Source of the DNA: Bacteroidota bacterium
GTDB lineage: Bacteria; Bacteroidota; Rhodothermia; Rhodothermales; Rubricoccaceae
Direction of reading: 5' to 3'
DNA: 7,141 nt
NCBI GenBank assembly: GCA_022564455.1
Contig: JADFLK010000111.1
Span: forward strand, 1 to 7,141
The translations under genes and the position numbers were made by a program. The notes beneath the pieces are model-generated. The model was not told where the DNA came from, ran no database searches, and saw only the letters and a program-made list of their open reading frames with translations. Of the stretch, positions 1 to 5,523 are shown piece by piece. How positions within the stretch are numbered: position 1 is the stretch's first letter; each line of letters opens with the position of its first letter.

Positions 1-833
1 AACTCCGGCATCAATCGCAACGCTGCCGAAAGATCGATCAGGTTGTTGAACGAGAGTTCTTTTCCGTGGAGTTGCCGGTAGAATGCACTTGGATCGCCGT
101 AGAGGGCTGCGGATTGGTGGGGGTTCTCGCCGTAGCGAAGGCCCTGCGATTTTGTAAGGATGGGTGCGAACGTATCGTCATCCGGAGAAGCGACACGTCG
201 CGTCTCTACGTTGTGTTCGAGGTAGGCGGTGATCGCAGCATCGTAGTTGGTTGTCTGCGAAAACGCCGATAGTGCGAGGGCGCGGCGGGTGCTCATTCCC
301 AGCGATCCGCCGTTCGCCTCCAGTTCGTCTGCGATGGCCCCGTACTGCTCCGGCGATGTCACTACACCCACGAAGAACCAGTTCTTGGCGGAGGCCCGCA
401 CCATCGTCGGCCCGCCGATGTCGATGTTCTCGGCGGCGAAGGCATCGGTAACATCGTCCGTGGCAACGGCGTCAGCAAAGGGGTAGAGATTTACCACCAC
501 GAGGTCAATCAGGCCGATTTCGTGTTCCTCCAGTTGGGCGAGGTCGTCCTCGTCCGTCCTCCGCGCCAGTATCCCGGCATGGACTTTTGGATGCAAGGTT
601 TTGACGCGCCCGCCCAGCAACTCCGGTGATCCGGTTACCTCGGCCACGTCTTTTACTGGAAGCCCCGCGTCGCGGATCGTCTGCGCTGTGCCGCCGGTTG
701 AGAGCAGTTCGATACCCAGATCGTGCAGGCGTTTGGCGAACTCGGCCAGCCCGGTTTTGTCGCTGACGGATAGCAGTGCGCGGCGCACCGGGTAGCGGTC
801 GGCGGGAGGTGGAAGGGGCTTGGAGGAGATCAT
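1..833 (-). CDS. purH: Bifunctional AICAR transformylase / IMP cyclohydrolase, N-terminal part (runs off left edge)
   Basis: PurH catalyses the last two steps of de novo IMP synthesis in the cytoplasm: formylation of AICAR with 10-formyl-tetrahydrofolate, then ring closure. I translated the minus strand from ATG at 833 and found 277 open codons to the window edge. The cyclohydrolase (MGS-like) domain fills about residues 15-150, with RRALLSVSDKTG (17-28), LLSTGGTA (43-50), GRVKTLHPKVHAGIL (75-89), VVNLYPF (113-119) and NIDIGGPTMVRASAKN (136-151). The transformylase domain begins with LRYGENPHQ (232-240) and LHGKELSFNN (255-264). The family is usually about 510-530 residues, so roughly half is visible; the transformylase catalytic Lys-His lies beyond the edge. 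The start is the first ATG before the conserved VRRALLSVSD block; no Shine-Dalgarno site is visible. It sits downstream of purN in the same direction. The gene is partial because of the window, not visibly broken. Confidence 0.96.
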   Translation of the reverse strand, partial: MISSKPLPPPADRYPVRRALLSVSDKTGLAEFAKRLHDLGIELLSTGGTAQTIRDAGLPVKDVAEVTGSPELLGGRVKTLHPKVHAGILARRTDEDDLAQLEEHEIGLIDLVVVNLYPFADAVATDDVTDAFAAENIDIGGPTMVRASAKNWFFVGVVTSPEQYGAIADELEANGGSLGMSTRRALALSAFSQTTNYDAAITAYLEHNVETRRVASPDDDTFAPILTKSQGLRYGENPHQSAALYGDPSAFYRQLHGKELSFNNLIDLSAALRLMPE

Positions 834-942
834 GGATTGGTTGGGAGGTCAGAGAAAATCGAGACCGCAGTGAGTTCGTATACCGCACGCCGTATTGTGT
901 AAGGCGTGGAATCGGACTCCATTACGCACTACGCATTACGCA
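834..942 (-). other. purN-purH spacer
   Basis: This 109-base gap separates the purN stop from the purH start. It holds the heptamer repeat next to purN and an imperfect hairpin with 6-bp arms CACGCC (886-891) and GGCGTG (903-908) around an 11-base loop. No T-run follows the hairpin, so it does not look like an intrinsic terminator. Read-through from purN into purH is likely, but a second promoter cannot be excluded. Confidence 0.5.
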
Positions 943-954
943 CTATCCATCACG
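920..954. repeat. Five-unit degenerate heptamer tandem repeat
   Basis: Read on the plus strand, 35 bases divide into five 7-base units: CATTACG, CACTACG, CATTACG, CACTATC and CATCACG. The first and third are identical and the rest differ by one to three bases. The repeat runs across the purN stop codon (TAG, 945-943) and encodes its last residues, so the array has either eroded into the gene or been captured as its end. It resembles low-complexity heptamer spacers that I recall from Rhodothermota-type genomes; that link is from memory. Confidence 0.6.
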
Positions 955-1584
955 TATCTGAACCCGCCGCCCATTCATCTCAACCCGCCCTTCAGCAAAC
1001 AACTGAAGGGCTTCCGGGTAGAGGCGGTGCTCCAATTGTAGTACGCGAGCGGCGAGCGATCTCGGCGAATCGTCCTGCCGAACCGCGACGGGTTCTTGCA
1101 GCACGATAGGGCCGGTATCGTATTCAGAGTCGACGAGGTGCACGGTGACGCCGGTGACGCGGCAGCCGTGTTCGAGGACAGCCTCGTGGATGCGCGGACC
1201 ATACATCCCTTTTCCGCCAAACGACGGAAGAAGAGCAGGGTGGATGTTCAGCATCCGGTGCTTGAAAGCATCAACCACGCTCGCCGGAATCTTTTTGAGG
1301 TACCCGGCCAACGCAATGAACTCAACCCCGTGATTGGCGAGGGCATGGAGCAGCGCTTCCGCAAATGCGTCTTCGTTCTCAAACTTGCCGGGCGGGAGAA
1401 TAGCCACAGGGATATCGCGGGCCTCCGCCTTGTCAATCGCGCCGATGGCCGGCCGGTCGGCGATGAGGAGGGTGGGCTTGGCGTTTAGCTTGCCCGCGTC
1501 GATGGACTTGAGCACCGCTCCGAAGTTGGAGCCGCTCCCTGATGCGAATACCGCGAGCCGGAGAGATGAAGTTCGTTCATACAT
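943..1584 (-). CDS. purN: Phosphoribosylglycinamide formyltransferase (GAR transformylase)
   Basis: PurN transfers a formyl group from 10-formyl-tetrahydrofolate to glycinamide ribonucleotide, the third step of purine synthesis, in the cytoplasm. The product is 213 residues, the usual length. An N-terminal phosphate-binding loop, FASGSGSNF, lies at 13-21. The signature NIHPALLPSF is at 113-122 and HLVDSEYDTGPI at 149-160. By alignment with the E. coli enzyme, Asn113, His115 and Asp156 correspond to its catalytic Asn106, His108 and Asp144, so the enzyme looks intact. The ATG at 1584 lies inside the end of the upstream peptidase gene (8-base overlap), which points to translational coupling; no separate Shine-Dalgarno site is visible. 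purH follows 109 bases downstream. The final residues (about RVQIRDG) are encoded within or beside the heptamer repeat. Confidence 0.96.
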   Translation of the reverse strand: MYERTSSLRLAVFASGSGSNFGAVLKSIDAGKLNAKPTLLIADRPAIGAIDKAEARDIPVAILPPGKFENEDAFAEALLHALANHGVEFIALAGYLKKIPASVVDAFKHRMLNIHPALLPSFGGKGMYGPRIHEAVLEHGCRVTGVTVHLVDSEYDTGPIVLQEPVAVRQDDSPRSLAARVLQLEHRLYPEALQLFAEGRVEMNGRRVQIRDG

Positions 1585-2518
1585 CGCGGGTAATGGGCTC
1601 GTTGATTGTCAGACTGGCTACGGCGTCGTCTACCTCAATGGATGCCATAACCCCGATCGGCAGCGTACACTTGTCCACGAAGTGCCCGTAGACGAGGCCG
1701 CGTGCTACGGGGCCAGGCACAAACTGGGCGTAGTGATTAAGCACCTCATCCAGAGCGAGCGAGGGCCGTCCCTTGCGGGGTTTGGCGTGGGTGAAGGCTC
1801 CGAACACGAGGCCGCCGAGCTGCTCGAGCACCCCGGCCAGCCGCAACCGCGCAAACAGCCGGTCGATCTGGTAAGGCTGCTCGCCGACGTCCTCCACAAA
1901 CAGGATGCTCCCTGTGAGATCAGGGAGGTAGGGCGTTCCGAGGAGCGAACAGATCATCGTAAGATTTCCACCGAGCAGGACGCCTTCCGCCGAGCCATTT
2001 TTTGCCCCCGCCAAGGTTTCACCGTAGGGGCCAATGATTTCAATCGGCGCTTTTCCTCCAGCCAGGCGCCAGAACATACTCTCGGAGGCCGCATCGATCT
2101 TCGGCCAGTCCGGCGCCACCATCGGGCCGGAAAGCGAGGGCAAACCGATTTTGCAGTAGATGGCGAGTTGGAGCGCCGTGATGTCCGAATACCCGACGAC
2201 AAGTTTCGGATGCGAACGCATCGTCTCGTAATCCAGTCGGTCGAGGATCCGCAGTGTGCCGTAGCCGCCTCGCAGGCAGAAGATGGCGTCGATATCCTCT
2301 CGCGCGAACAGCGCGTTCAACTCGCCGGCACGTGCCTCGTCGACTCCCGCCAAGTACCCGTGCGGTTTGGGGCTCATCGCGCGGACAACATCAACGGTGA
2401 GCCCACGCTTTTTTAGCGCCTCCAACCCGGCCTCGGCGTGCCTCGGATCAAGCGCGGTGCTCGCCGGGGCGGCAACGGCAATGCGGCTCTGGCGGGTAAG
2501 TGGACGGACTGTGGGCAC
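1577..2518 (-). CDS. ldcA: S66-family peptidase (LD-carboxypeptidase type)
   Basis: S66 serine peptidases of the LdcA type cut the terminal D-alanine from tetrapeptides during murein recycling in the cytoplasm; a few relatives (MccF) cleave microcin-type peptide nucleotides instead. From a GTG at 2518 the product is 313 residues, typical of LdcA. Visible are IFCLRGGYGTLR (79-90), the nucleophile motif VVGYSDIT with Ser111, LFVEDVGEQPYQIDR with Glu209, and GHFVDKCTLPIG with His279, completing the Ser-Glu-His triad. The frame stays open upstream to an ATG at 2668, but those 50 extra residues resemble nothing in the family. GTG-VPTVRPLTRQSRIAV leads straight into the conserved first strand, so I chose 2518. 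No Shine-Dalgarno site is visible. The gene overlaps purN by ATGTATGA. LdcA is preferred over MccF on length and context, but the substrate is inferred. Confidence 0.9.
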   Translation of the reverse strand: MPTVRPLTRQSRIAVAAPASTALDPRHAEAGLEALKKRGLTVDVVRAMSPKPHGYLAGVDEARAGELNALFAREDIDAIFCLRGGYGTLRILDRLDYETMRSHPKLVVGYSDITALQLAIYCKIGLPSLSGPMVAPDWPKIDAASESMFWRLAGGKAPIEIIGPYGETLAGAKNGSAEGVLLGGNLTMICSLLGTPYLPDLTGSILFVEDVGEQPYQIDRLFARLRLAGVLEQLGGLVFGAFTHAKPRKGRPSLALDEVLNHYAQFVPGPVARGLVYGHFVDKCTLPIGVMASIEVDDAVASLTINEPITRDV

Positions 2519-2692
2519 GGTGCGGAAACGATGGAGACAAAAAGATACCCCGCCGTATGGGGTTGCTCCGTGTACCTTTTGTGGATGATTCGTTCTGCCA
2601 CACTGATAAGGGTTTCCCCCGCGTTCATCGTCGAAAGCGTGCCGTAGCTTGCGCGTTTCCGGTACCACCTCGCCGTTATACTAGTCTCTGCA
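2519..2692. promoter_or_regulatory. Divergent intergenic region between the peptidase/pur operon and the lipoprotein gene
   Basis: These 174 bases separate two divergently read genes, so both promoters should lie here. On the plus strand a TATACT hexamer at 2677-2682 could be a -10 box only 10 bases before the ATG at 2693; a TTTCCG at 2656-2661 is a poor -35 with a 15-base gap. On the minus strand TATCTTTTTG (2547-2538) approximates the Bacteroidota -7 element TAnnTTTG, 19 bases before the GTG at 2518, but no matching -33 TTG was found. Both assignments are weak. Confidence 0.3.
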
Positions 2693-4261
2693 ATGCACTC
2701 ATTCCGCATGATTACTCCCATCGCGCTCGCACTCTGCCTTTCCTGGGTGGGCTGCGATTCAAACGATCCGGTTACGCCGGATACCTTCCCGTTCAACCCG
2801 GATACTCTTGACTTCGACCAGATCCAGTCGCTCGATTATGGCGACTACGTACAGCCGCTGTTGGCCTATCGCAACGTGTTCGATGTTGACGAGGCTGAGC
2901 CTTCCGACCGTCTGGATGATTATTCCTGGAGTGCCCTGTTCACCGGCAGCAATGCATCAGGTGCTACAGTGATTCCGTTCAATGCGGACGAGAGCCTGCT
3001 GGTCCGTTGCGCCGAGGGCAATTGCGTGGCTCCGGCCGGTCCTGTCCCGATTCCCTACCCCAACGTTTCCGCGTTGCAGGAGGACGAGGTGGCCTATCTC
3101 CGCCGCTGGGTAGAGGATGGGGCAAAAGATGACTCTGGCCAGGTGCCTTTCGCCGATGCGGAGGTGTTGCTGTACGTCTGCAACCAGATGGCCAATCGTG
3201 TGGCCATTGTGGACGGCGAGCGGATGCAGGTTATCCGCTATATCGACATGATGGACCTCGGCGAGGGTATGATGACGAAGCCGCACCACACAGCCGTGGA
3301 GCCGGATGGATCGGCGTGGTATCTCAACCTCATCGTGGGTGACGGAGGAACGCCGGGTGGCTCGATCCTCAAACTTTCGACGGACCTCACGATGGATCCT
3401 TCAGACCCAGCCTACGTGATTGCGCGGGAGATGGCGCCGGAAGGCGAGGAGACATTTCAGAAACCAGGCATGATGGCTCTCGACTCGACGAGTAACTGGC
3501 TATTTTCAGGACGCTCGTTCGCTGCCGACCCGACTTCTACAGGAATCGCGCGTGTCGACAGGACGACGATGGAATTCGAGGAAATCCCAACGATTGGAGT
3601 CAATCATCCGCATGCAATTGGGGTCAGTACCAATGGGAAATGGGTGTTATCGGCCTCGCTCGATCTTGACAACACGATTAACGTGATTGACACGGTGACC
3701 GGCGATCTCGTCGATCAACTCCTGGTCGCAGGCAGCACGCTGGCCTTCGTGCAGTTTGCTGCGAGCCCCGACGGCACGACCGTCGTGGTGACCTCGCAGG
3801 TTGGCGGCAAGCTGCTTTTCTTCCAGCTCAACCCCGATACGGGTGAGCTTACGGAAGACGGTGAAGTTGCTGTGGGCAATGAGCCCTGGCATCCTGTGTT
3901 CTCGCCGGACGGGTCCACGATCTACGTGCCCAACCGTATTTCGCACAACGTATCGGTGGTCGATGTGGCCACGCAAACGGTTACGGCGACCATCGGCAAC
4001 CCCGATGGCGGCGAGGCCGTCTTCTCGGAGCCCCACGGCTCAGCAATTACAGCTGACGGCAGCGTGCTTTTCATAGCCAACCGCAACCTCAACTTCGGCC
4101 TCTGGACGCCGCCCTATCCAACACTCGATGAAGACGGCGAGCCGCTTCCGAATACGGAGTTCGGCAATGTCGTTGTCGTTGATACGGCGACGAACGAAGT
4201 GATGTCGGTCATCCAGATGGGCAAGTGGGCCTCGGGGATGTCGATCTACGATCCGAGGTAG
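2693..4261 (+). CDS. Secreted lipoprotein: haem-less cytochrome-c-like domain plus YVTN-type beta-propeller
   Basis: The 522-residue product starts with Arg5, a hydrophobic stretch (7-20) and Cys21, giving a lipoprotein signal (SWVGC) with a mature end CDSNDP; Trp at -3 is unusual for a lipobox. It should therefore be lipid-anchored outside the cytoplasm. Residues about 48-150 follow the layout of small cytochrome c domains (DYVQPLL, WSALFTGS, VIPFNADESLL, EVAYLRRWVEDGAKDD), but CXXCH is absent; Cys106 and Cys111 are the only nearby cysteines. Residues about 155-520 form beta-propeller repeats with NRVAIVD (168-174), several PDG turns, NVSVVDVATQTV and NVVVVDTATNEV, as in YVTN/lactonase-like propellers. 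A later ATG at 2708 is possible, but it would remove the only basic residue before the hydrophobic core. No Shine-Dalgarno site is visible. It appears monocistronic and divergent from the peptidase. The ligand or partner is unknown. Confidence 0.85.
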   Translation: MHSFRMITPIALALCLSWVGCDSNDPVTPDTFPFNPDTLDFDQIQSLDYGDYVQPLLAYRNVFDVDEAEPSDRLDDYSWSALFTGSNASGATVIPFNADESLLVRCAEGNCVAPAGPVPIPYPNVSALQEDEVAYLRRWVEDGAKDDSGQVPFADAEVLLYVCNQMANRVAIVDGERMQVIRYIDMMDLGEGMMTKPHHTAVEPDGSAWYLNLIVGDGGTPGGSILKLSTDLTMDPSDPAYVIAREMAPEGEETFQKPGMMALDSTSNWLFSGRSFAADPTSTGIARVDRTTMEFEEIPTIGVNHPHAIGVSTNGKWVLSASLDLDNTINVIDTVTGDLVDQLLVAGSTLAFVQFAASPDGTTVVVTSQVGGKLLFFQLNPDTGELTEDGEVAVGNEPWHPVFSPDGSTIYVPNRISHNVSVVDVATQTVTATIGNPDGGEAVFSEPHGSAITADGSVLFIANRNLNFGLWTPPYPTLDEDGEPLPNTEFGNVVVVDTATNEVMSVIQMGKWASGMSIYDPR

Positions 4262-4278
4262 CTTGAGGCATGCCGACT

Positions 4279-4325
4279 AACCCCTCCCTTTTTAAGGGAG
4301 GTGCCGAGCGGAGCGAGGCGGAGGG
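4279..4325 (+). repeat. GC-rich dispersed-type repeat, copy A, with 8-bp hairpin
   Basis: Copy A starts 17 bases after the lipoprotein stop. It contains a perfect hairpin, CCTCCCTT (4283-4290) against AAGGGAGG (4294-4301) with loop TTT, then a GC-rich purine stretch (GCCGAGCGGAGCGAGGCGG). The hairpin could end the lipoprotein transcript, but no T-run follows it. The core CCCTTTTTAAGGG (4286-4298) recurs inverted in copy B. The organisation suggests a dispersed, MITE-like intergenic repeat of the host. Confidence 0.6.
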
Positions 4326-4377
4326 TCTGGCGATATCCGCGTTCCGTTGTCTGTATGCTGCGCATTGCCTGTCTGTA

Positions 4378-4422
4378 GCAAACCCCTACCCCGCCTGCGG
4401 CGAGGAGCCCCCTTAAAAAGGG
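4378..4422 (-). repeat. GC-rich dispersed-type repeat, copy B (inverted), abutting the IS left end
   Basis: Read on the minus strand this matches copy A: the same 13-base CCCTTTTTAAGGG core (4422-4410), then GC-rich bases and a final GGGG(T)TTG. A short CGCC-TGC-GGCG stem (4392-4402) lies within it. The last three bases of the core (4420-4422) are also the first three of the IS terminal repeat, so the IS appears to have inserted inside this copy, just after the A-run. Copies A and B face each other across about 50 bases with no recognisable content. Confidence 0.55.
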
Positions 4423-4445
4423 CGCTTGTATACAAAGCAAACCCA
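4420..4445 (+). repeat. Left terminal inverted repeat of the IS1595-family element
   Basis: The 26 bases start GGGCGCTTGTATAC and match the inverted right end at 24 of 26 positions (A/G at position 15 and G/A at position 18 differ). The A5 run just outside (4415-4419) also pairs with the T6 run outside the right end. However, the right-hand run reads as codons of the truncated flanking gene, so I place the tip at GGG. Confidence 0.85.
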
Positions 4446-4489
4446 CGGGTAGGCCAAGAGCGGTTTGAGTTCGTTGCTCTAGTCCCTGC

Positions 4490-4723
4490 CTATTTGTCCA
4501 TTCGTAGGTGAGCCTGCCTCTTGATTTCTTCGAGGTCGTTTATCAATCCATCGACCCACTCTTCCAAATCTGGAAGCGTGCATTCTGGCGTCAGTGCAAA
4601 CTGTTTTCCTAGCCGTTCCTGAATGAAGGGGCGGTCAATGTAGATAACTGAGCGGTCTTCGCGCGGGAACTTCGGGTTCTGCTTTTCGACGTGAAGTCGA
4701 AGAACGTGGTGTGTCTTACTCAT
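4490..4723 (-). CDS. Hypothetical 77-residue passenger protein
   Basis: I do not recognise this family. The product has a basic, beta-like N-terminal half (HHVLRLHVEKQNPKF, then RSVIYIDRPFIQERLG at 24-39) and an acidic, helical C-terminal half (DLEEWVDGLINDLEEIKRQAHL, 52-73). There is no signal peptide or membrane segment. Its ATG overlaps the stop of the preceding 59-residue gene as ATGA, so the two are probably translationally coupled. It is the last gene of the IS cargo, ending 45 bases before the inner edge of the left terminal repeat. The position and overlap argue that it is real. A role tied to the adjacent toxin-antitoxin pair or to transposition is possible but unsupported. Confidence 0.65.
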   Translation of the reverse strand: MSKTHHVLRLHVEKQNPKFPREDRSVIYIDRPFIQERLGKQFALTPECTLPDLEEWVDGLINDLEEIKRQAHLRMDK

Positions 4724-4899
4724 TGGGGTGTTGGTTTAGGTGGTCGTGTTTTCGGCTTCCGCCGTCGCTTCTTCTCCGCTCCGCTCTTGGTTAGGTCGCC
4801 GTTCCGTACCGGAGGGACAGTCAGCAGCGCACCGAGCACCTCCTTGAAGTCGCGTTCGGTCTTGACGGCTGGCGTATTCGGCTGGCTTGCCTTTTTCAT
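4720..4899 (-). CDS. Hypothetical 59-residue basic small protein
   Basis: This gene is below common ORF cut-offs. Reading the minus strand from ATG at 4899 gives 59 residues ending in TGA at 4722-4720. The start overlaps the toxin stop as ATGA, and its stop overlaps the next start as ATGA. Residues 14-30 look like a short helix ending in Pro-Pro (TERDFKEVLGALLTVPP). Residues 43-58 are strongly basic and proline-rich (KKRRRKPKTRPPKP), which could bind nucleic acid. I know no named family for it. The double overlap strongly suggests a real, coupled gene. It could be an accessory factor of the toxin-antitoxin operon or an unrelated cargo gene. Confidence 0.65.
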   Translation of the reverse strand: MKKASQPNTPAVKTERDFKEVLGALLTVPPVRNGDLTKSGAEKKRRRKPKTRPPKPTPQ

Positions 4900-5225
4900 C
4901 TTTGTTTCCGGCGTTTGCGGGAAAGACCTAGACTGTCATGCGTACCCGTTCGGATGAGCCACAGGGCTTGCCCCTGAATCCTGTATAGTAATACCCAATT
5001 GTCCTCGTCATCTGTTAAGTGAAGGTCCATTATGCCATCAACACCGAAATAAGGCTCGTCTAGCTCATGAACATAGTACCCCTCAATAAATTCCGGGGTT
5101 AGCGCGTACTCATCTGACTCTGCAAGCGTGCGGACAACTTCGTCCATTTCTTCCAGCTCGTACTCGCTCCTATTGAGGGCTTTAACGTCCCTTTCGTAGT
5201 CATTCCGTGGTACGATCAGGTACAT
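4896..5225 (-). CDS. YafQ/RelE-superfamily toxin (type II toxin-antitoxin)
   Basis: Toxins of this superfamily are small ribonucleases that cut mRNA on the ribosome and are held in check by a co-encoded antitoxin. The 109-residue product follows the YafQ layout: a first strand YLIVPRNDYERDVKAL, a helical pair to about residue 37, YYVHELDEPYFGVDGIMDLHL (50-70), NWVLLYRIQ (76-84) and the hallmark IRTGTHDSL (91-99). By eye, His53, His69, Arg92 and His96 fall on E. coli YafQ His50, His63, Arg83 and His87. The YafQ Asp67 position appears as Asn76 after a three-residue insertion rich in Asp/Glu, and the aromatic near the end (YafQ Phe91) is Gly. A basic tail (KRRKQR) ends the protein. The gene starts 3 bases after the antitoxin stop, the classic antitoxin-toxin order, and overlaps the next gene by ATGA. 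Confidence 0.85.
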   Translation of the reverse strand: MYLIVPRNDYERDVKALNRSEYELEEMDEVVRTLAESDEYALTPEFIEGYYVHELDEPYFGVDGIMDLHLTDDEDNWVLLYRIQGQALWLIRTGTHDSLGLSRKRRKQR

Positions 5226-5228
5226 CCA

Positions 5229-5504
5229 TCACAAACCGGTTCGCCACTCTTTGTAAGCCTCGAAGGTATCGAAATGCATCTTGCCCTCAATCCCGGTTTC
5301 CGTTTCTTGAATCGCTCGCTTGGTTCGCTCTCTTGCAGCGAGAAAAGCCGTTGTGCTGCTAGAGTCTGAATCGCTCGCAGATGCGTCGAGGGTGTCTGTC
5401 TCGGGCATAGCTAGTCCTAGGGTCTCGAAAACCCACCTTCCGATATCCTTGAAGGAGAAGGAGGGAGTGAGGTCGAAGGAGAAGGAGGGAGTGAGGTCAA
5501 ACAT
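5229..5504 (-). CDS. RelB-like antitoxin with duplicated N-terminal segment
   Basis: The C-terminal part (RERTKRAIQETETGIEG, then KMHFDTFEAYKEWR, 58-88) resembles the toxin-wrapping tail of RelB/DinJ-type antitoxins, where a helix with R-A-I-x-E is followed by F-D-T/S-x-E. The gene lies 3 bases upstream of the toxin. The N-terminal part is not a recognisable ribbon-helix-helix: residues 2-17 are an exact two-copy repeat of FDLTPSFS, followed by KDIGRWVFETLGL and an Asp/Ser-rich linker (35-51). I start at ATG 5504 because GGGGGAGG ends five bases before it; an in-frame ATG at 5546 lies within the upstream gene. The length is 91 residues. Antitoxins of this type usually repress their own operon, but the DNA-binding segment here is unclear. 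Assignment as antitoxin rests on tail pattern and position. Confidence 0.75.
   Translation of the reverse strand: MFDLTPSFSFDLTPSFSFKDIGRWVFETLGLAMPETDTLDASASDSDSSSTTAFLAARERTKRAIQETETGIEGKMHFDTFEAYKEWRTGL
5451..5498 (-). repeat. Perfect 24-bp tandem duplication inside the antitoxin gene
   Basis: The two 24-base units (5451-5474 and 5475-5498) are identical and in frame, so they add eight residues (FDLTPSFS twice) directly after the start Met-Phe pair. Complete identity suggests a recent duplication or continuing slippage. Confidence 0.9.
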
Positions 5505-5509
5505 GGTTG

Positions 5510-5517
5510 CCTCCCCC
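5510..5517 (-). promoter_or_regulatory. Strong Shine-Dalgarno site for the antitoxin
   Basis: On the minus strand GGGGGAGG is followed by the 5-base spacer CAACC and the ATG at 5504. It decides the antitoxin start. It is the only clear Shine-Dalgarno site I see in the window, and it would let the antitoxin be made at a higher rate than the toxin, which has no clear site. Confidence 0.75.
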
Positions 5518-5523
5518 TGAGTG

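Noticed and set aside
1334..2416. Long plus-strand open frame opposite purN and the peptidase
   Set aside because: It spans two clear minus-strand genes with intact catalytic motifs; its translation resembles no protein and is a high-GC antisense shadow.
2551..2562. 12-mer CGCCGTATGGGG shared with one hairpin arm region near 5627-5638
   Set aside because: One 12-base match within 7 kb on two strands is expected by chance, and there is no matching second arm.
2519..2668. N-terminal extension of the S66 peptidase to an ATG at 2668
   Set aside because: The extra 50 residues have no family resemblance, and the GTG at 2518 gives the normal length and start.
4283..4301. Intrinsic terminator of the lipoprotein gene
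   Set aside because: The hairpin is perfect but has no T-run after it, and its core recurs in the neighbouring inverted copy, so it is better described as a repeat.
4691..4957. Plus-strand 88-codon frame opposite the 59-residue gene
   Set aside because: The minus strand there has a gene fixed by two ATGA overlaps; the plus frame has no start signal or family resemblance.
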